Origin: Psychrobacillus sp. NEAU-3TGS
GTDB lineage: Bacteria; Bacillota; Bacilli; Bacillales_A; Planococcaceae
Direction of reading: 5' to 3'
DNA length: 64,000 bases
Assembly: GCF_029955155.1 (NCBI RefSeq)
Contig: NZ_JAPNOZ010000006.1
Coordinates: 62,001-126,000, forward strand
In this document: piece by piece, positions 56,504-64,000 of the stretch
How the letters are laid out: each line of letters starts with the position of its first letter
Numbering within the stretch: position 1 is the first letter of the stretch
The notes under the pieces: model-generated
What the model saw: only the letters and a program-made list of their open reading frames with translations
Databases searched by the model: none
What the model was told of the DNA's origin: nothing
Made by a program: the position numbers and the translations under genes

Positions 56504-56928
56504 AATATCACGTTCTCCTTTTATTAATATTTTGTTATGTTAAAAAGCAAGCATAACATGAAAATTACTTTAGCGCCCCTGTCTACTAGACTATTCTGAG
56601 TTTTTTCTTCAACCATATTTTTCATATGATGGCTACCTCTTAGTTCCCACATAGATAGCTGTTTTTAAACTTCTCATGATATTTTTAGTCAAAATGGATT
56701 ATGGAAAAAGTGAAGCGAGAAGTATTGAAGCTATAAAACAAATCAAAGCTGTCAGAATCCTCTCTGGCAGCTTTTTATTTGTTTTGTTTAGTTAAAGATA
56801 CCAACTGATTGAACTATTTATTTCATTTAAGTAACATCGAATAACCATTTAACTCTATTCAGCAGCAACAATTTAGAAACAACTTTATAGTAAAATGTAA
56901 GTTAGCTGCTTTTAAGAGGATGTGTAAA
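56504..56928. other. Intergenic region upstream of the two-component system
   Basis: No good ORF is seen. A plus-strand terminator lies at 56744-56778, with a short open stretch before it (codons MDYGKSEARS, no good ribosome binding site). The last 100 bases hold the promoter of the OmpR-family regulator. Confidence 0.45.
56744..56778 (+). terminator. Plus-strand rho-independent terminator without an obvious gene
   Basis: AAAGCTGTCAGA / TCTGGCAGCTTT with a short loop is followed by T residues. The nearest gene on the left is on the other strand, so what it ends is unclear. Confidence 0.7.
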
Positions 56929-57606
56929 ATGAATACTGTAAAGAAAACAATTTTAATCATAGAAGACGAGGAATCCATTTACGATATATTATCTTATTCT
57001 TTTCGTAAAGAAGGATTTAGTGTTTATGGCGCTTTTACCGGGAAGAAAGCTTTAGAATATCTTCAAGGAATGGAAATAGATTTAGTTATCTTGGACTTAA
57101 TGTTACCTGATACAACAGGCTTTGAGTTATGCAAAAGTATTACATCTAATAGTAATTTGCCAATCCTCATGCTAACTGCTCGCGATGATATAGTAGATAA
57201 AGTTTTGGGACTAGAACTCGGAGCCGAAGATTATATGACTAAGCCATTTGATGTAAGAGAAGTCATTGCACGTGCCAAAGTATTATTAAGACGAAATGCA
57301 TCACAAACTCCCTTTCACTTTATAAAAGTAAATGAATCAATTAGTATTGATCCTCGTGCATACTGCGTCTTCCAAGACAATGAGGTAGTAGCGCTAAAAC
57401 CTAAAGAATATGAGTTACTATTATTATTCGCTCAACATAAAAATCGTGTATTTTCACGAGAAGAGATACTAGATACCGTTTGGGAAATGGACTATGAAGG
57501 TGGGCTTCGGACGGTCGATGTTCATGTACAGAGAGTCCGGAAGAAACTTGATCCTTCCATTATTGAGACTGTTTTTGGGATCGGCTATAAAATGAAAGGA
57601 AACTAA
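56929..57606 (+). CDS. OmpR/PhoB-family response regulator
   Basis: This 225-residue protein has a receiver domain with Asp56 (DLVILDLMLPDTTG), Lys in MTKPFD and the winged-helix output domain (VALKPKEYELLLLFAQHKNRVFSREEILDTVW, VDVHVQRVRKKL). It partners with the kinase gene three bases downstream. The frame opens at 56920; ATG at 56929 lies after AGAGGATG and starts MNTVKKTILIIED. Its target is likely the downstream lipoprotein operon itself; no direct repeats were assigned. Confidence 0.92.
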   Translation: MNTVKKTILIIEDEESIYDILSYSFRKEGFSVYGAFTGKKALEYLQGMEIDLVILDLMLPDTTGFELCKSITSNSNLPILMLTARDDIVDKVLGLELGAEDYMTKPFDVREVIARAKVLLRRNASQTPFHFIKVNESISIDPRAYCVFQDNEVVALKPKEYELLLLFAQHKNRVFSREEILDTVWEMDYEGGLRTVDVHVQRVRKKLDPSIIETVFGIGYKMKGN

Positions 57607-57609
57607 ACG

Positions 57610-59088
57610 ATGAAATGGACCATTCGAAAAAAGTTCTTTGTAGGGTTTTTCATTTTGTTTACGGTGGCTGCATTTCTATTTAACTTCGTATTGGCAAATA
57701 TGCTTGAAAAGCATACGACAACTAACTTAGAATCAGATGTTACCACGTTACAATTTGCAACAAAACAATATACGAAACAATTCAAACAATTACATAAACA
57801 AGACGAAAGCTTTTTTATCGAAGATAGTTACACCATCGCAAATGAGCTTAGTAAAATCAATAACCAAAGTGTGGCTCTATATGATACAACTGGGCAGTTT
57901 CTGTATGAAGCTGCCCCCATTGACCAACCATTACTCATTGAACATCAACGGTATCAAACGGATGTAGAAAATGAGAGTAGTGATGAATTAATACAGGCAT
58001 TTCAAAACAAATCTGCCTACACCATTCAACCCGTTGAAAATGGAACACTACTTTATTTTGCTTATCCGCTTTATATCGACGATACGTTTTATGGTGTCAT
58101 TCGATTTACCGCTGATTATACAGATGTTTTTCAGCACAACGAGCGATTATTAAGGAGCTTTACCCTACTTACTATCTTATTATTTTTAGGTGTCTTTCTC
58201 ATTTCTTTATTACTAACAAACCAGCTCACTAAACCACTTCATGACTTAACAAATGCAACTAAGCGAATGGCACAAGGTAATTATCAGCCCATTCCTATTA
58301 TCAATCGAACGGATGAAATCGGCGAGCTTGCAAAGCATTTCAAGCTGATGCAACATGAAATTCAGCAACATGTCCAGACAATTGAACTGGAAAAAGAGAA
58401 GGTCATGTTATTAGAAGAAAAGCGCCAAACTTTTTTTAATAATGTAACCCATGAATTAAAAACTCCACTTACGACAATTTCAGGCTATGCACAAATTATT
58501 GGAGAAAAGGATTTTAATGATGTTACCTTTCTAATAAAAGCCACTCAAAAAATAAGAGGTGAAAGTGATCGTTTAAATGAAATGGTCACCCAATTACTTA
58601 CATTATCGAAGTACCAGTCAAAGACTCAAAATAACATAACGGAAGTATTTGATCTGTATCCGCTTGTACAATCGATTGCTGAGGATATGCAAATGAAGTC
58701 AACACAGTACGATATGAGGATTGTGGTAAGTGGAGAGCCATTTATTGTACAAGGCTATCAAAATGAAATCAAACAGCTTTTTATCAATTTGATCGATAAT
58801 GCTATTCGGCATGGTAAAGCGGGTCACGATATTGACATAGAGTTACATGATGAAATCCTAATAAAAAATGCATGCTTCCCTATCCCCCCGACTATTTTGG
58901 GACACATCTTCGAGCCTTTTGTTCATCAGAAAAAGGAAGGAAGTACAGGTTTAGGCTTATTTATTTGTGCTGATATAGTCGAACGTCATAAAGGAACCAT
59001 TATATTTGAAGAAAAATTAGACCAGGCAGTTGTTAGTATAACATTTCCCCGTTTGCAACAATTTGACAACAAGTCACACAAAATTTGA
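57610..59088 (+). CDS. Sensor histidine kinase (HAMP, HisKA)
   Basis: This 492-residue kinase has helix 1 (about 9-31), an extracytoplasmic domain (about 32-180), helix 2 (about 183-203), HAMP (about 204-256), HisKA with His281 (TFFNNVTHELKTPLTTISGYAQII) and an ATPase domain (NLIDNAIRHG, STGLGLFICADIVERHKG). The N-box and G2 box are present, although the D-box region is short (ILIKNACFPIPPTILGHIFEPF), with the usual DxGxG not seen. That makes ATP binding less certain than in standard kinases. It follows the response regulator and precedes a lipoprotein gene. Confidence 0.88.
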   Translation: MKWTIRKKFFVGFFILFTVAAFLFNFVLANMLEKHTTTNLESDVTTLQFATKQYTKQFKQLHKQDESFFIEDSYTIANELSKINNQSVALYDTTGQFLYEAAPIDQPLLIEHQRYQTDVENESSDELIQAFQNKSAYTIQPVENGTLLYFAYPLYIDDTFYGVIRFTADYTDVFQHNERLLRSFTLLTILLFLGVFLISLLLTNQLTKPLHDLTNATKRMAQGNYQPIPIINRTDEIGELAKHFKLMQHEIQQHVQTIELEKEKVMLLEEKRQTFFNNVTHELKTPLTTISGYAQIIGEKDFNDVTFLIKATQKIRGESDRLNEMVTQLLTLSKYQSKTQNNITEVFDLYPLVQSIAEDMQMKSTQYDMRIVVSGEPFIVQGYQNEIKQLFINLIDNAIRHGKAGHDIDIELHDEILIKNACFPIPPTILGHIFEPFVHQKKEGSTGLGLFICADIVERHKGTIIFEEKLDQAVVSITFPRLQQFDNKSHKI

Positions 59089-59140
59089 AACAACCATTCC
59101 TTATGCTATGTATGCAAGCAACTAATAGGAGGAATAAAAA

Positions 59141-60253
59141 ATGAAAAGAAAATGGCAAGGAATCGCAGTACTCACAATAAGCAGTCTTATCGCTACTGGA
59201 TGCACGCTCAATGGAGACGCTAGCACTAAAACCGTAACCATTTCCGAAGATGTCAAATTAGAAAGTGCCTTAACGGATGGAAGTATTATCGCAAAACATG
59301 ATGGTTCCATTCCTATTGATGTAAAAGTAAACTACCCAGGTTTCAAAGGAAATAACATATTTTACAATCAAAACAAAGCAACGTATCATCTTGATCTCAA
59401 GACAATGAAAAAAGAGAAAATAGCAGATAAACCATTCTACTTATTATCCGAGAACGGTAACCGAGCATTGTCTCTTGTGAACGAAGAGTTTTACGTACTA
59501 GATTTTCAAACGAATACGAAACAGTTCATTGGAACAGGTTCAGAAGAATATCTGACATACTTTGGTGACGAAGAAGGTTCAACAGTTATTCAAATCATTC
59601 ATAAGAAAAGTGATATAGTTCTTGAGAAAACAAACCTTTCAACCAATCAAAAAACTTCATGGACAATCTCAGACATGTTTGAGTGGGATGGTTTATCCAT
59701 TTCATCTTTCCAAACGAGTAGTAATGGGATATATATAGTAGGAAAATCATTAGAAGAAGGTTATGGATTTTATCATTTGACGGATAATAGGGAAATCGAA
59801 CAATTATCACCATTAGAAAAAATAGATTCGATGGACCGCTATCACTTTTTAGACGAAGAAACAATTATCTTTAACGATATATACAACGGAAAATCTGGGA
59901 TTTATACACTAAATCTAAAAACAGAACAAGTGACACAGCTTGTAGCAGGCGGCGAAGACGAGGAAGGTATTTGGGTACCATTTTATAAACTCTCACCCGA
60001 TAAAAACAAAATTCTATTTGATGCACCTGTCCAAGTAGGTAAAGAATATAAAACAAATGTCTATGTAGCTGAGCTAATAAATGGAAAAGTTTCCAACCCA
60101 TCCTTGATTATGCAAAATGCAGATTTATATGCTGTTATCTCTTACACAGGTTATTGGAGTCAGGATTCGAATACTGTCTTTATCAGTACGACTATTCCTG
60201 GAGAAGAAACGATCGATACTGTTGAGGTATTTCAAGTTCAATCAGATAAATAA
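59141..60253 (+). CDS. Lipoprotein with predicted beta-propeller
   Basis: This 370-residue protein has a signal with lipobox IATGC (Cys21). The mature region repeats strand-turn units with patterns like ILFDAPVQVG and LSENGNRALSLV, suggesting a TolB- or YycH-like beta-propeller outside the membrane. Clear WD or Kelch motifs are absent. It lies 52 bases after the kinase gene with its own AGGAGG site and ends in a strong terminator, so it is probably the last gene of the two-component operon and may be a sensor accessory or a target. No function can be given. Confidence 0.78.
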   Translation: MKRKWQGIAVLTISSLIATGCTLNGDASTKTVTISEDVKLESALTDGSIIAKHDGSIPIDVKVNYPGFKGNNIFYNQNKATYHLDLKTMKKEKIADKPFYLLSENGNRALSLVNEEFYVLDFQTNTKQFIGTGSEEYLTYFGDEEGSTVIQIIHKKSDIVLEKTNLSTNQKTSWTISDMFEWDGLSISSFQTSSNGIYIVGKSLEEGYGFYHLTDNREIEQLSPLEKIDSMDRYHFLDEETIIFNDIYNGKSGIYTLNLKTEQVTQLVAGGEDEEGIWVPFYKLSPDKNKILFDAPVQVGKEYKTNVYVAELINGKVSNPSLIMQNADLYAVISYTGYWSQDSNTVFISTTIPGEETIDTVEVFQVQSDK

Positions 60254-60312
60254 AAAATAGAATAAGAAAAAGAATTCATCATTGCGATCGATGGATTCTT
60301 TTTCTATTTTAT
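60254..60312. terminator. Strong bidirectional rho-independent terminator
   Basis: A long stem (about 22 pairs with a few mismatches, AAAATAGA.TAAGAAAAAGAA / TTCTTTTTCTATTTT) separates the lipoprotein gene from the convergent endonuclease V gene. Confidence 0.92.
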
Positions 60313-60328
60313 TAATTCTGAGTGTTGT

Positions 60329-61015
60329 TTATTTAATACTGCTTAAAAATTTCTTTCTACTCTCATGAGTAGCTAAATCAGCGTATCGTGTTGTAATTGG
60401 TAGTCGACTATTATTTTCTACAAAATGCAGGGTTATTATTATAGAAGTCTCTAAATCTATCCAGTTCCCACATGATATAAAAATTGGCTTTACATCCTTT
60501 CTCGTTCTTAATGCTGCTCCATATATTTCTCCATCAACTTTAATATATGTAAAACTTCCCGCTTCATTATTAGGCATGTAAAAATCTGTATCTTTTATTT
60601 TCAAATAACTTTTTGCAACGCCGATCGTGGGTTTATTTAAGTAAAAAGAAGCATGTGTGGCAATCCCCATCTTTCTGAAATGTAAATATCCATTTCCATC
60701 AAACATATAAAGGTCCGGTTTGCTTTGCAATTTTTTTACTGCTTCCTTCACTAACGGAAGTTCTCGAAAAGCTAAATACCCTGGAATATAGGGCACGTCT
60801 ATTTGTCCACAAAATTCTACTTCTTCTACGATCTGTTTGGAGATATAATCGATTACTACAATACAACAAACCCCAAAATCGGCTTTCCCCTCTGTCCAAT
60901 ATGCAATATCAATTCCAGCTACCAAATGGATATCTGCTAATTGAAAATTGTTTTTTAATGAAATCTCCGGTATCCATTTTTCTTGTTCTACTTTAAATAG
61001 CTCTTCGCTTTTCAA
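60329..61015 (-). CDS. nfi: Endonuclease V
   Basis: This 228-residue enzyme cuts DNA near deoxyinosine. The catalytic acids are visible: Asp36 in GIDIAYW, Glu85 in PGYLAFRELP and Asp106 in MFDGNGYLHF. GVAKS (132-136), IYGAALRTR and KPIFISCGN are also conserved; the last contains the HxxS-type region. Length and motifs are standard. ATG overlaps the end of the upstream gene by four bases, so the two are translationally coupled. Repair of deaminated adenine is the expected role. Confidence 0.94.
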   Translation of the reverse strand: MKSEELFKVEQEKWIPEISLKNNFQLADIHLVAGIDIAYWTEGKADFGVCCIVVIDYISKQIVEEVEFCGQIDVPYIPGYLAFRELPLVKEAVKKLQSKPDLYMFDGNGYLHFRKMGIATHASFYLNKPTIGVAKSYLKIKDTDFYMPNNEAGSFTYIKVDGEIYGAALRTRKDVKPIFISCGNWIDLETSIIITLHFVENNSRLPITTRYADLATHESRKKFLSSIK

Positions 61016-61491
61016 ACATTATTCACCTCTATATAATTCCAATCTTCTCCCCTATCACAATCTCCATATGGATTGATTCCATGATATGGGCCAACATACA
61101 TAACTTCCCCATTTCGTATGATCCATTCCATCCCATGTTCCACTTCCCACGTGCAATTTAATTCTAAATCAATGACGGGTTCAGTCTTATTTTTAGGATT
61201 CGGAATACATATCGTGTTTGGTGTAATATGCGCTAAAACATCTGTCGGCTTAGAAAATTTGATCATCTCTTCACCGATATCTTCTAGAAATTCATTACAG
61301 TATCTAATAGATGCTTCACACAGTGAAACTATCAGTTCTTCACTTAAATTGTTTAAATAAGTTATACATATTTCTGCATATTCGAGATCAGAATCTTGAT
61401 CTATATATAGCTTAATAGTTTGGTCAAATAATTCTAAATAGGCTTCTCCTTCTAATTCGGAATGGTCATTGGTTGTAAGGTTTTTAATCAC
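61012..61491 (-). CDS. DUF6985-like hypothetical protein
   Basis: This 159-residue acidic protein has a C-terminal motif (LELNCTWEVEHGMEWIIRNGEVMYVGPY) that I recall from DUF6985 proteins, some of which occur as candidate immunity or accessory proteins; this family assignment is uncertain. The frame opens at 61518, but GTG at 61491 lies eight bases after GGTGGAG and is preferred, giving MIKNLTTNDHSE. It overlaps the endonuclease V gene by four bases, so both are co-translated. No function can be inferred from that pairing. Confidence 0.7.
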   Translation of the reverse strand: MIKNLTTNDHSELEGEAYLELFDQTIKLYIDQDSDLEYAEICITYLNNLSEELIVSLCEASIRYCNEFLEDIGEEMIKFSKPTDVLAHITPNTICIPNPKNKTEPVIDLELNCTWEVEHGMEWIIRNGEVMYVGPYHGINPYGDCDRGEDWNYIEVNNV

Positions 61492-61595
61492 TCCACTCGC
61501 TCCACCCTTCAAATTCAAGTTTATCTTATTCTACCATTGTCTTTATTCACTAGTTGATATAAAAGAAGAATCTGCTTGCGAAAATTTTCACAAAG

Positions 61596-61625
61596 TTGCG
61601 AAATATAAAAACGCCGTGATAAAAT
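61596..61625 (+). promoter_or_regulatory. Possible promoter of the prolyl 4-hydroxylase gene
   Basis: TTGCGA and TAAAAT are 18 bases apart on the plus strand, about 125 bases upstream of the ATG. A second TTGCGAAA copy lies 20 bases further upstream, at about 61576. Confidence 0.4.
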
Positions 61626-61752
61626 AAAATGAAATTAATTCCAGAATTAAGTAGGAGAAAATACCCTTTTAAAGTAAAAAGTCCTTTAACACGTATATTT
61701 CTTACCCAAAATGTAGTTGTTTTAAAAATTTCATAGTTGAGGAGCATTAAAG

Positions 61753-62391
61753 ATGATAACGGAGAGCAGAGAGCAAACTATATTTGATCACGTTGGGAAT
61801 AAAATAATTACAGATAGAGAGATTGATATAATCACGAGACTAGAAGAGCCATTGATCGTGATGTTAGGAAATGTGTTAAGTGACGAAGAGTGCGAGGAAC
61901 TAATCAGATTGTCTAAAGACAAAATGAAGCGTTCAAAAATTGGAGCAACACGAGAAGTAAATGAACTAAGAACAAGCAGCAGTATGTTTATTGAAGAAAG
62001 TGAAAACGAAATAGTTGCGAGAGTCGAAAAAAGAATCTCTACTATTATGAATATACCCATTGAACACGGAGAAGGCCTTCAGATTCTTCGATATACGCCT
62101 GGTCAAGAGTATAAAGCTCACTACGATTTCTTTTCATCCACTAGTAAAATAGCAAACAATAATAGAATAAGTACACTCGTTATGTACTTGAATGATGTAG
62201 AAGAAGGCGGAGAAACCACTTTCCCTAAACTAAATTTTTCTGTATCTCCTAAAAAAGGTATGGCAGTTTATTTCGAGTATTTCTATAACGATCAAACTTT
62301 AAATGAGTTGACTTTACATGCTGGAACACCGGTTATCAATGGCGAGAAGTGGGTCGCAACGCAGTGGATGAGGAAGCAGAGAATACGGTGA
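61753..62391 (+). CDS. Prolyl 4-hydroxylase-like 2-oxoglutarate/iron dioxygenase
   Basis: This 212-residue protein is a cytoplasmic Fe(II)/2-oxoglutarate dioxygenase. The iron triad is His123 and Asp125 (KAHYDFF) with His189 (LTLHAGTP), and Lys199 probably binds 2-oxoglutarate. DVEEGGETTFPK is the family motif. The layout matches the small Bacillus anthracis-type prolyl 4-hydroxylase, a dimer of about 215 residues. The substrate is not known; collagen-like proteins or translation factors have been proposed for relatives. ATG follows GAGGAG. Confidence 0.92.
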   Translation: MITESREQTIFDHVGNKIITDREIDIITRLEEPLIVMLGNVLSDEECEELIRLSKDKMKRSKIGATREVNELRTSSSMFIEESENEIVARVEKRISTIMNIPIEHGEGLQILRYTPGQEYKAHYDFFSSTSKIANNNRISTLVMYLNDVEEGGETTFPKLNFSVSPKKGMAVYFEYFYNDQTLNELTLHAGTPVINGEKWVATQWMRKQRIR

Positions 62392-62488
62392 GAAGAGTCT
62401 TTTAATTATAAATGTGGGATAGTTTTTGTATATGTGATTATTCCAAGTTAATAAATGCCTAGAACAGTAGAAGAGATTTCATCTGAGT

Positions 62489-62540
62489 ACAATAAACAAG
62501 ACCAATTGATGTTTGCACATCAATTGGTCTTGTTTATTGT
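62489..62540. repeat. Perfect 24-bp hairpin with a TTGC loop
   Basis: Positions 62489-62512 are exactly complementary to 62517-62540 (ACAATAAACAAGACCAATTG..., then the loop TTGC). It lies 97 bases after the hydroxylase stop. It could act as a terminator in both directions, but there is no T run after it. A diverged copy of its left half is at 55776-55815. Confidence 0.85.
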
Positions 62541-62682
62541 AGGATTTCTTCAAGGGAATTGGCTATTGATATAAGTAACCCATCTGAGCTGTCAACTCAA
62601 GGATAGGTTAATTTTTTATGGTTCTTTGCGTTTGATCTAGGAATTAACATGAATGTTTATAGGTAAAGAAAATTTAAACGAT

Positions 62683-62718
62683 CAAAAAAAAGAGCTGGAA
62701 ATGGATTTCCAAGCTCAT
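62683..62718 (-). terminator. Terminator of the small membrane-protein gene
   Basis: GAGCTTGGAAATCCATTTCCAGCTC is a hairpin on the minus strand followed by a run of eight T. Confidence 0.88.
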
Positions 62719-62762
62719 TAAATTATGTTTAGTTTTTTTATTATTGTTTGGAGATACTAGAC

Positions 62763-62891
62763 TCAAATTCTATTCACATAAAGAAATTCAGCGATTGAAT
62801 AAATGATGGATATAAAGGGTAGTCCAACAAAAATGAAAAACCAAAATAAATCCTTACGTGCTTCTTTTTTCATTTTTACATCAATCTCCAA
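62763..62891 (-). CDS. 42-residue small membrane protein
   Basis: This minus-strand gene encodes MEIDVKMKKEARKDLFWFFI ... AEFLYVNRI from a TTG start, with AAAGGAG nine bases upstream. It has one membrane helix (WFFIFVGLPFISIIYSIAEF) with a basic N-terminal tail. It is followed by a terminator on the same strand, supporting a real transcript. The function is unknown. Confidence 0.6.
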   Translation of the reverse strand: MEIDVKMKKEARKDLFWFFIFVGLPFISIIYSIAEFLYVNRI

Positions 62892-63114
62892 CTATTATCA
62901 CTCCTTTTCTAAGTTCATTAAAATTTTCATTTCTAAGTTACCAAAAATAGTATTACAATTCAATTACATAAATATCAAATTTCTTATCGTTCTTGAAGGA
63001 AAGAACCTTAAGTGAAATATTTTTTAATCAACCAAAGTCATTACTTGAAGAACTTGGAATGTTTCAAACCAAGTAACTAAAACTAGGTACATTGATAAGA
63101 AACGAGTGATATAT

Positions 63115-63165
63115 TCACCCTCCCTTTTTCTTAATCACAAATCCCCTATGATTATTCCAGCTCAT
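63115..63165 (-). CDS. Possible 16-residue peptide
   Basis: ATG at 63165 follows AGAGGTGGTA and encodes MSWNNHRGFVIKKKGG before a TGA. The site is strong for such a short frame. It could be a peptide, a leader or the relic of a gene start. There is no independent support. Confidence 0.25.
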   Translation of the reverse strand: MSWNNHRGFVIKKKGG

Positions 63166-63190
63166 TACCACCTCTATATCTATCTTCAAT

Positions 63191-63230
63191 TAAAAAAGAC
63201 ATAGAGAGCTTTTAGTCTTCCTATGTCTTC
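63191..63230 (-). terminator. Terminator of the 45-residue gene
   Basis: AAGACATAG / CTATGTCTT with a long loop is followed by six T on the minus strand. Confidence 0.75.
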
Positions 63231-63237
63231 ATTCCTA

Positions 63238-63375
63238 TTATTCTTGCTTTTTTTTCAAATACTCCGTACGTATTTTTTCAAGTTGATGCTTTTTATCAAA
63301 TTTGGCAGGCTTGTGTTTTTCATGATACTTTGCCACAGCCATCTTGCTCTTAGTATCCAATTGATATTTCCCCAT
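63238..63375 (-). CDS. 45-residue basic small protein
   Basis: This minus-strand gene encodes MGKYQLDTKSKMAVAKYHEK ... LEKIRTEYLKKKQE, a highly charged, basic, probably helical peptide. A dedicated terminator follows. The site before ATG is weak (AGGTGAAC-like). It resembles small conserved Bacillus proteins of unknown function from memory, unverified. No function can be given. Confidence 0.6.
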   Translation of the reverse strand: MGKYQLDTKSKMAVAKYHEKHKPAKFDKKHQLEKIRTEYLKKKQE

Positions 63376-63650
63376 TTTGTTCACCTACTTTTCTTGTCTT
63401 TAAAGAGAATCTATTCAACAAATATAATATACCTTATTTTACTGAAGTAAACCTTTTTACTTTATCAGTATACTCCCTAACCTGGTTTTTACCGATGTCA
63501 GAAATAATTGGGAAGATTACTACTTTTATATTTGTTTGAATTAATGTAAATGTTTCTATCACAGGGTCAGAATTTAAAATGAAACTATTCGCCTCATCAC
63601 AACGTAAATTTAAAGAATAAACGTATTCCAATAGAATAAGAGGTGATTGG

Positions 63651-64000
63651 ATGAGACACGTATCCGCGTACAGCATGTTTTTGGGCATTTTAATCGTCGC
63701 TTTCAGTGGCAATTGGATTATTAACAACTACGATTTGGTATCCATTTATCCGAAAGCTTCCTATATTTTATTCGGGATTGGATTGGCAATTGTCGTTGTG
63801 ACTTTTATAATGAATCGATTTTCTACGTACCATGAAGATACATATGTATATCGAAAGGATAATCGGGATGCTTTAAATAAGTGGCTTCAGGATAATCGAC
63901 CATTCAGCAAATGGCTTATTGGCATTATCATTATCCCCCTGCTCTTCGCGCTATTTTATAGCTGGTCATTGTTTTTTCAGCTCTTTTCGCTGTATTTACT
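63651..64000 (+). CDS. N-terminal part of a membrane protein, cut by the window edge
   Basis: ATG at 63651 follows AGAGGTGAT and opens a frame that runs off the right edge: 116 complete codons. It begins MRHVSAYSMFLGILIVAFSG and has hydrophobic segments at about 9-24, 38-55 and 88-112 with a charged loop between (YHEDTYVYRKDNRDALNKW). No family is recognised. Confidence 0.7.
   Translation, partial: MRHVSAYSMFLGILIVAFSGNWIINNYDLVSIYPKASYILFGIGLAIVVVTFIMNRFSTYHEDTYVYRKDNRDALNKWLQDNRPFSKWLIGIIIIPLLFALFYSWSLFFQLFSLYL

Larger units (their letters stand above)
62392..62762. other. Intergenic region with two hairpins
   Basis: Apart from the perfect hairpin at 62489-62540 and the terminator at 62683-62718, this AT-rich region shows no supportable gene. 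It separates the convergent hydroxylase and small membrane-protein genes. Confidence 0.5.
62892..63237. other. Intergenic region with a possible 16-codon ORF
   Basis: The stretch is AT-rich. The only ORF with a good site is minus-strand 63115-63165. No RNA or repeat was recognised. Confidence 0.35.

Noticed and set aside
61550-61747. Minus-strand 65-codon frame upstream of the prolyl hydroxylase gene
   Set aside because: It is Phe-rich from AT-rich DNA, has no ribosome binding site and overlaps the probable promoter of the opposite gene.
63434-63727. Minus-strand 97-codon frame overlapping the start of the right-edge membrane-protein gene
   Set aside because: There is no ribosome binding site at any start, and it overlaps a plus-strand start with a good site. 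Its C-terminal part looks protein-like, so a gene remnant cannot be excluded.

Overview
The window is low-GC DNA from an endospore-forming member of the Bacillales (Firmicutes). The evidence is strong AGGAGG-type ribosome binding sites, many rho-independent terminators, a CotF-type spore-coat gene, a Zur box in front of zinc-free L33 and S14 paralogues, a cre box, and close relatives of Bacillus subtilis ypcP, citS/citT/yflP, swrC and glsA. Gene content would fit Planococcaceae (Psychrobacillus, Lysinibacillus or Sporosarcina-like), but the family is an inference. No rRNA, tRNA, CRISPR array, prophage or intact transposase gene was seen.

Layout. 1-5.6 kb: two GNAT acetyltransferases, a 603-bp GC-rich inverted-repeat element (A), a 5'-3' exonuclease and an FAD oxidoreductase. 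5.6-21.3 kb: a 14-gene minus-strand exopolysaccharide/capsule locus. 21.5-26.5 kb: a five-gene peptide/nickel-type ABC importer. 26.8-34.3 kb: glutaminase, an MgtC-like protein, an orphan RND pump, a small coat-protein cluster, a Zur-controlled rpmG-rpsN pair and an Hsp20. 34.4-34.9 kb: a second inverted-repeat element (B), related to A. 35-42 kb: a citrate module (CitMHS transporter, AbrB-family membrane protein, TctC/YflP-like lipoprotein, CitT/CitS two-component system). 42-48.8 kb: NupC, SstT, a YibE/F pair, a flavin amine oxidase and a glutaredoxin. 48.9-55.7 kb: MFS transporter, aminotransferase, MocR regulator, a decayed esterase and a DMT transporter divergent from a LysR regulator. 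55.9-64 kb: small or secreted proteins, an OmpR/HisKA two-component system with a lipoprotein, DUF6985-like protein plus endonuclease V, a prolyl 4-hydroxylase and several very small genes.

The polysaccharide locus reads as a Wzx/Wzy system: initiating sugar-phosphate transferase, fused Wzz/BY-kinase, a CpsB-type phosphatase, Wzy, Wzx, two glycosyltransferases, RfbA-RfbB-VioA-like enzymes (which should give a dTDP-4-amino-4,6-dideoxy sugar), an ATP-grasp ligase beside the aminotransferase, a CelD-like acyltransferase and a polysaccharide deacetylase. No rmlC or rmlD is present, so the dTDP sugar is unlikely to be rhamnose. The ligase suggests that the 4-amino group is acylated.

Two patterns cross the window. 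First, at least six genes are interrupted by apparent single-base deletions, nearly all in A/T homopolymers, which looks like sequence error or slippage rather than ordinary decay. The esterase, in contrast, is a genuine multi-lesion pseudogene, and the CpsB homologue has lost metal ligands independently of its frameshift. Second, elements A and B have related GC-rich inverted arms around unrelated AT-rich cores. They are the best candidates for an undescribed genetic unit here.
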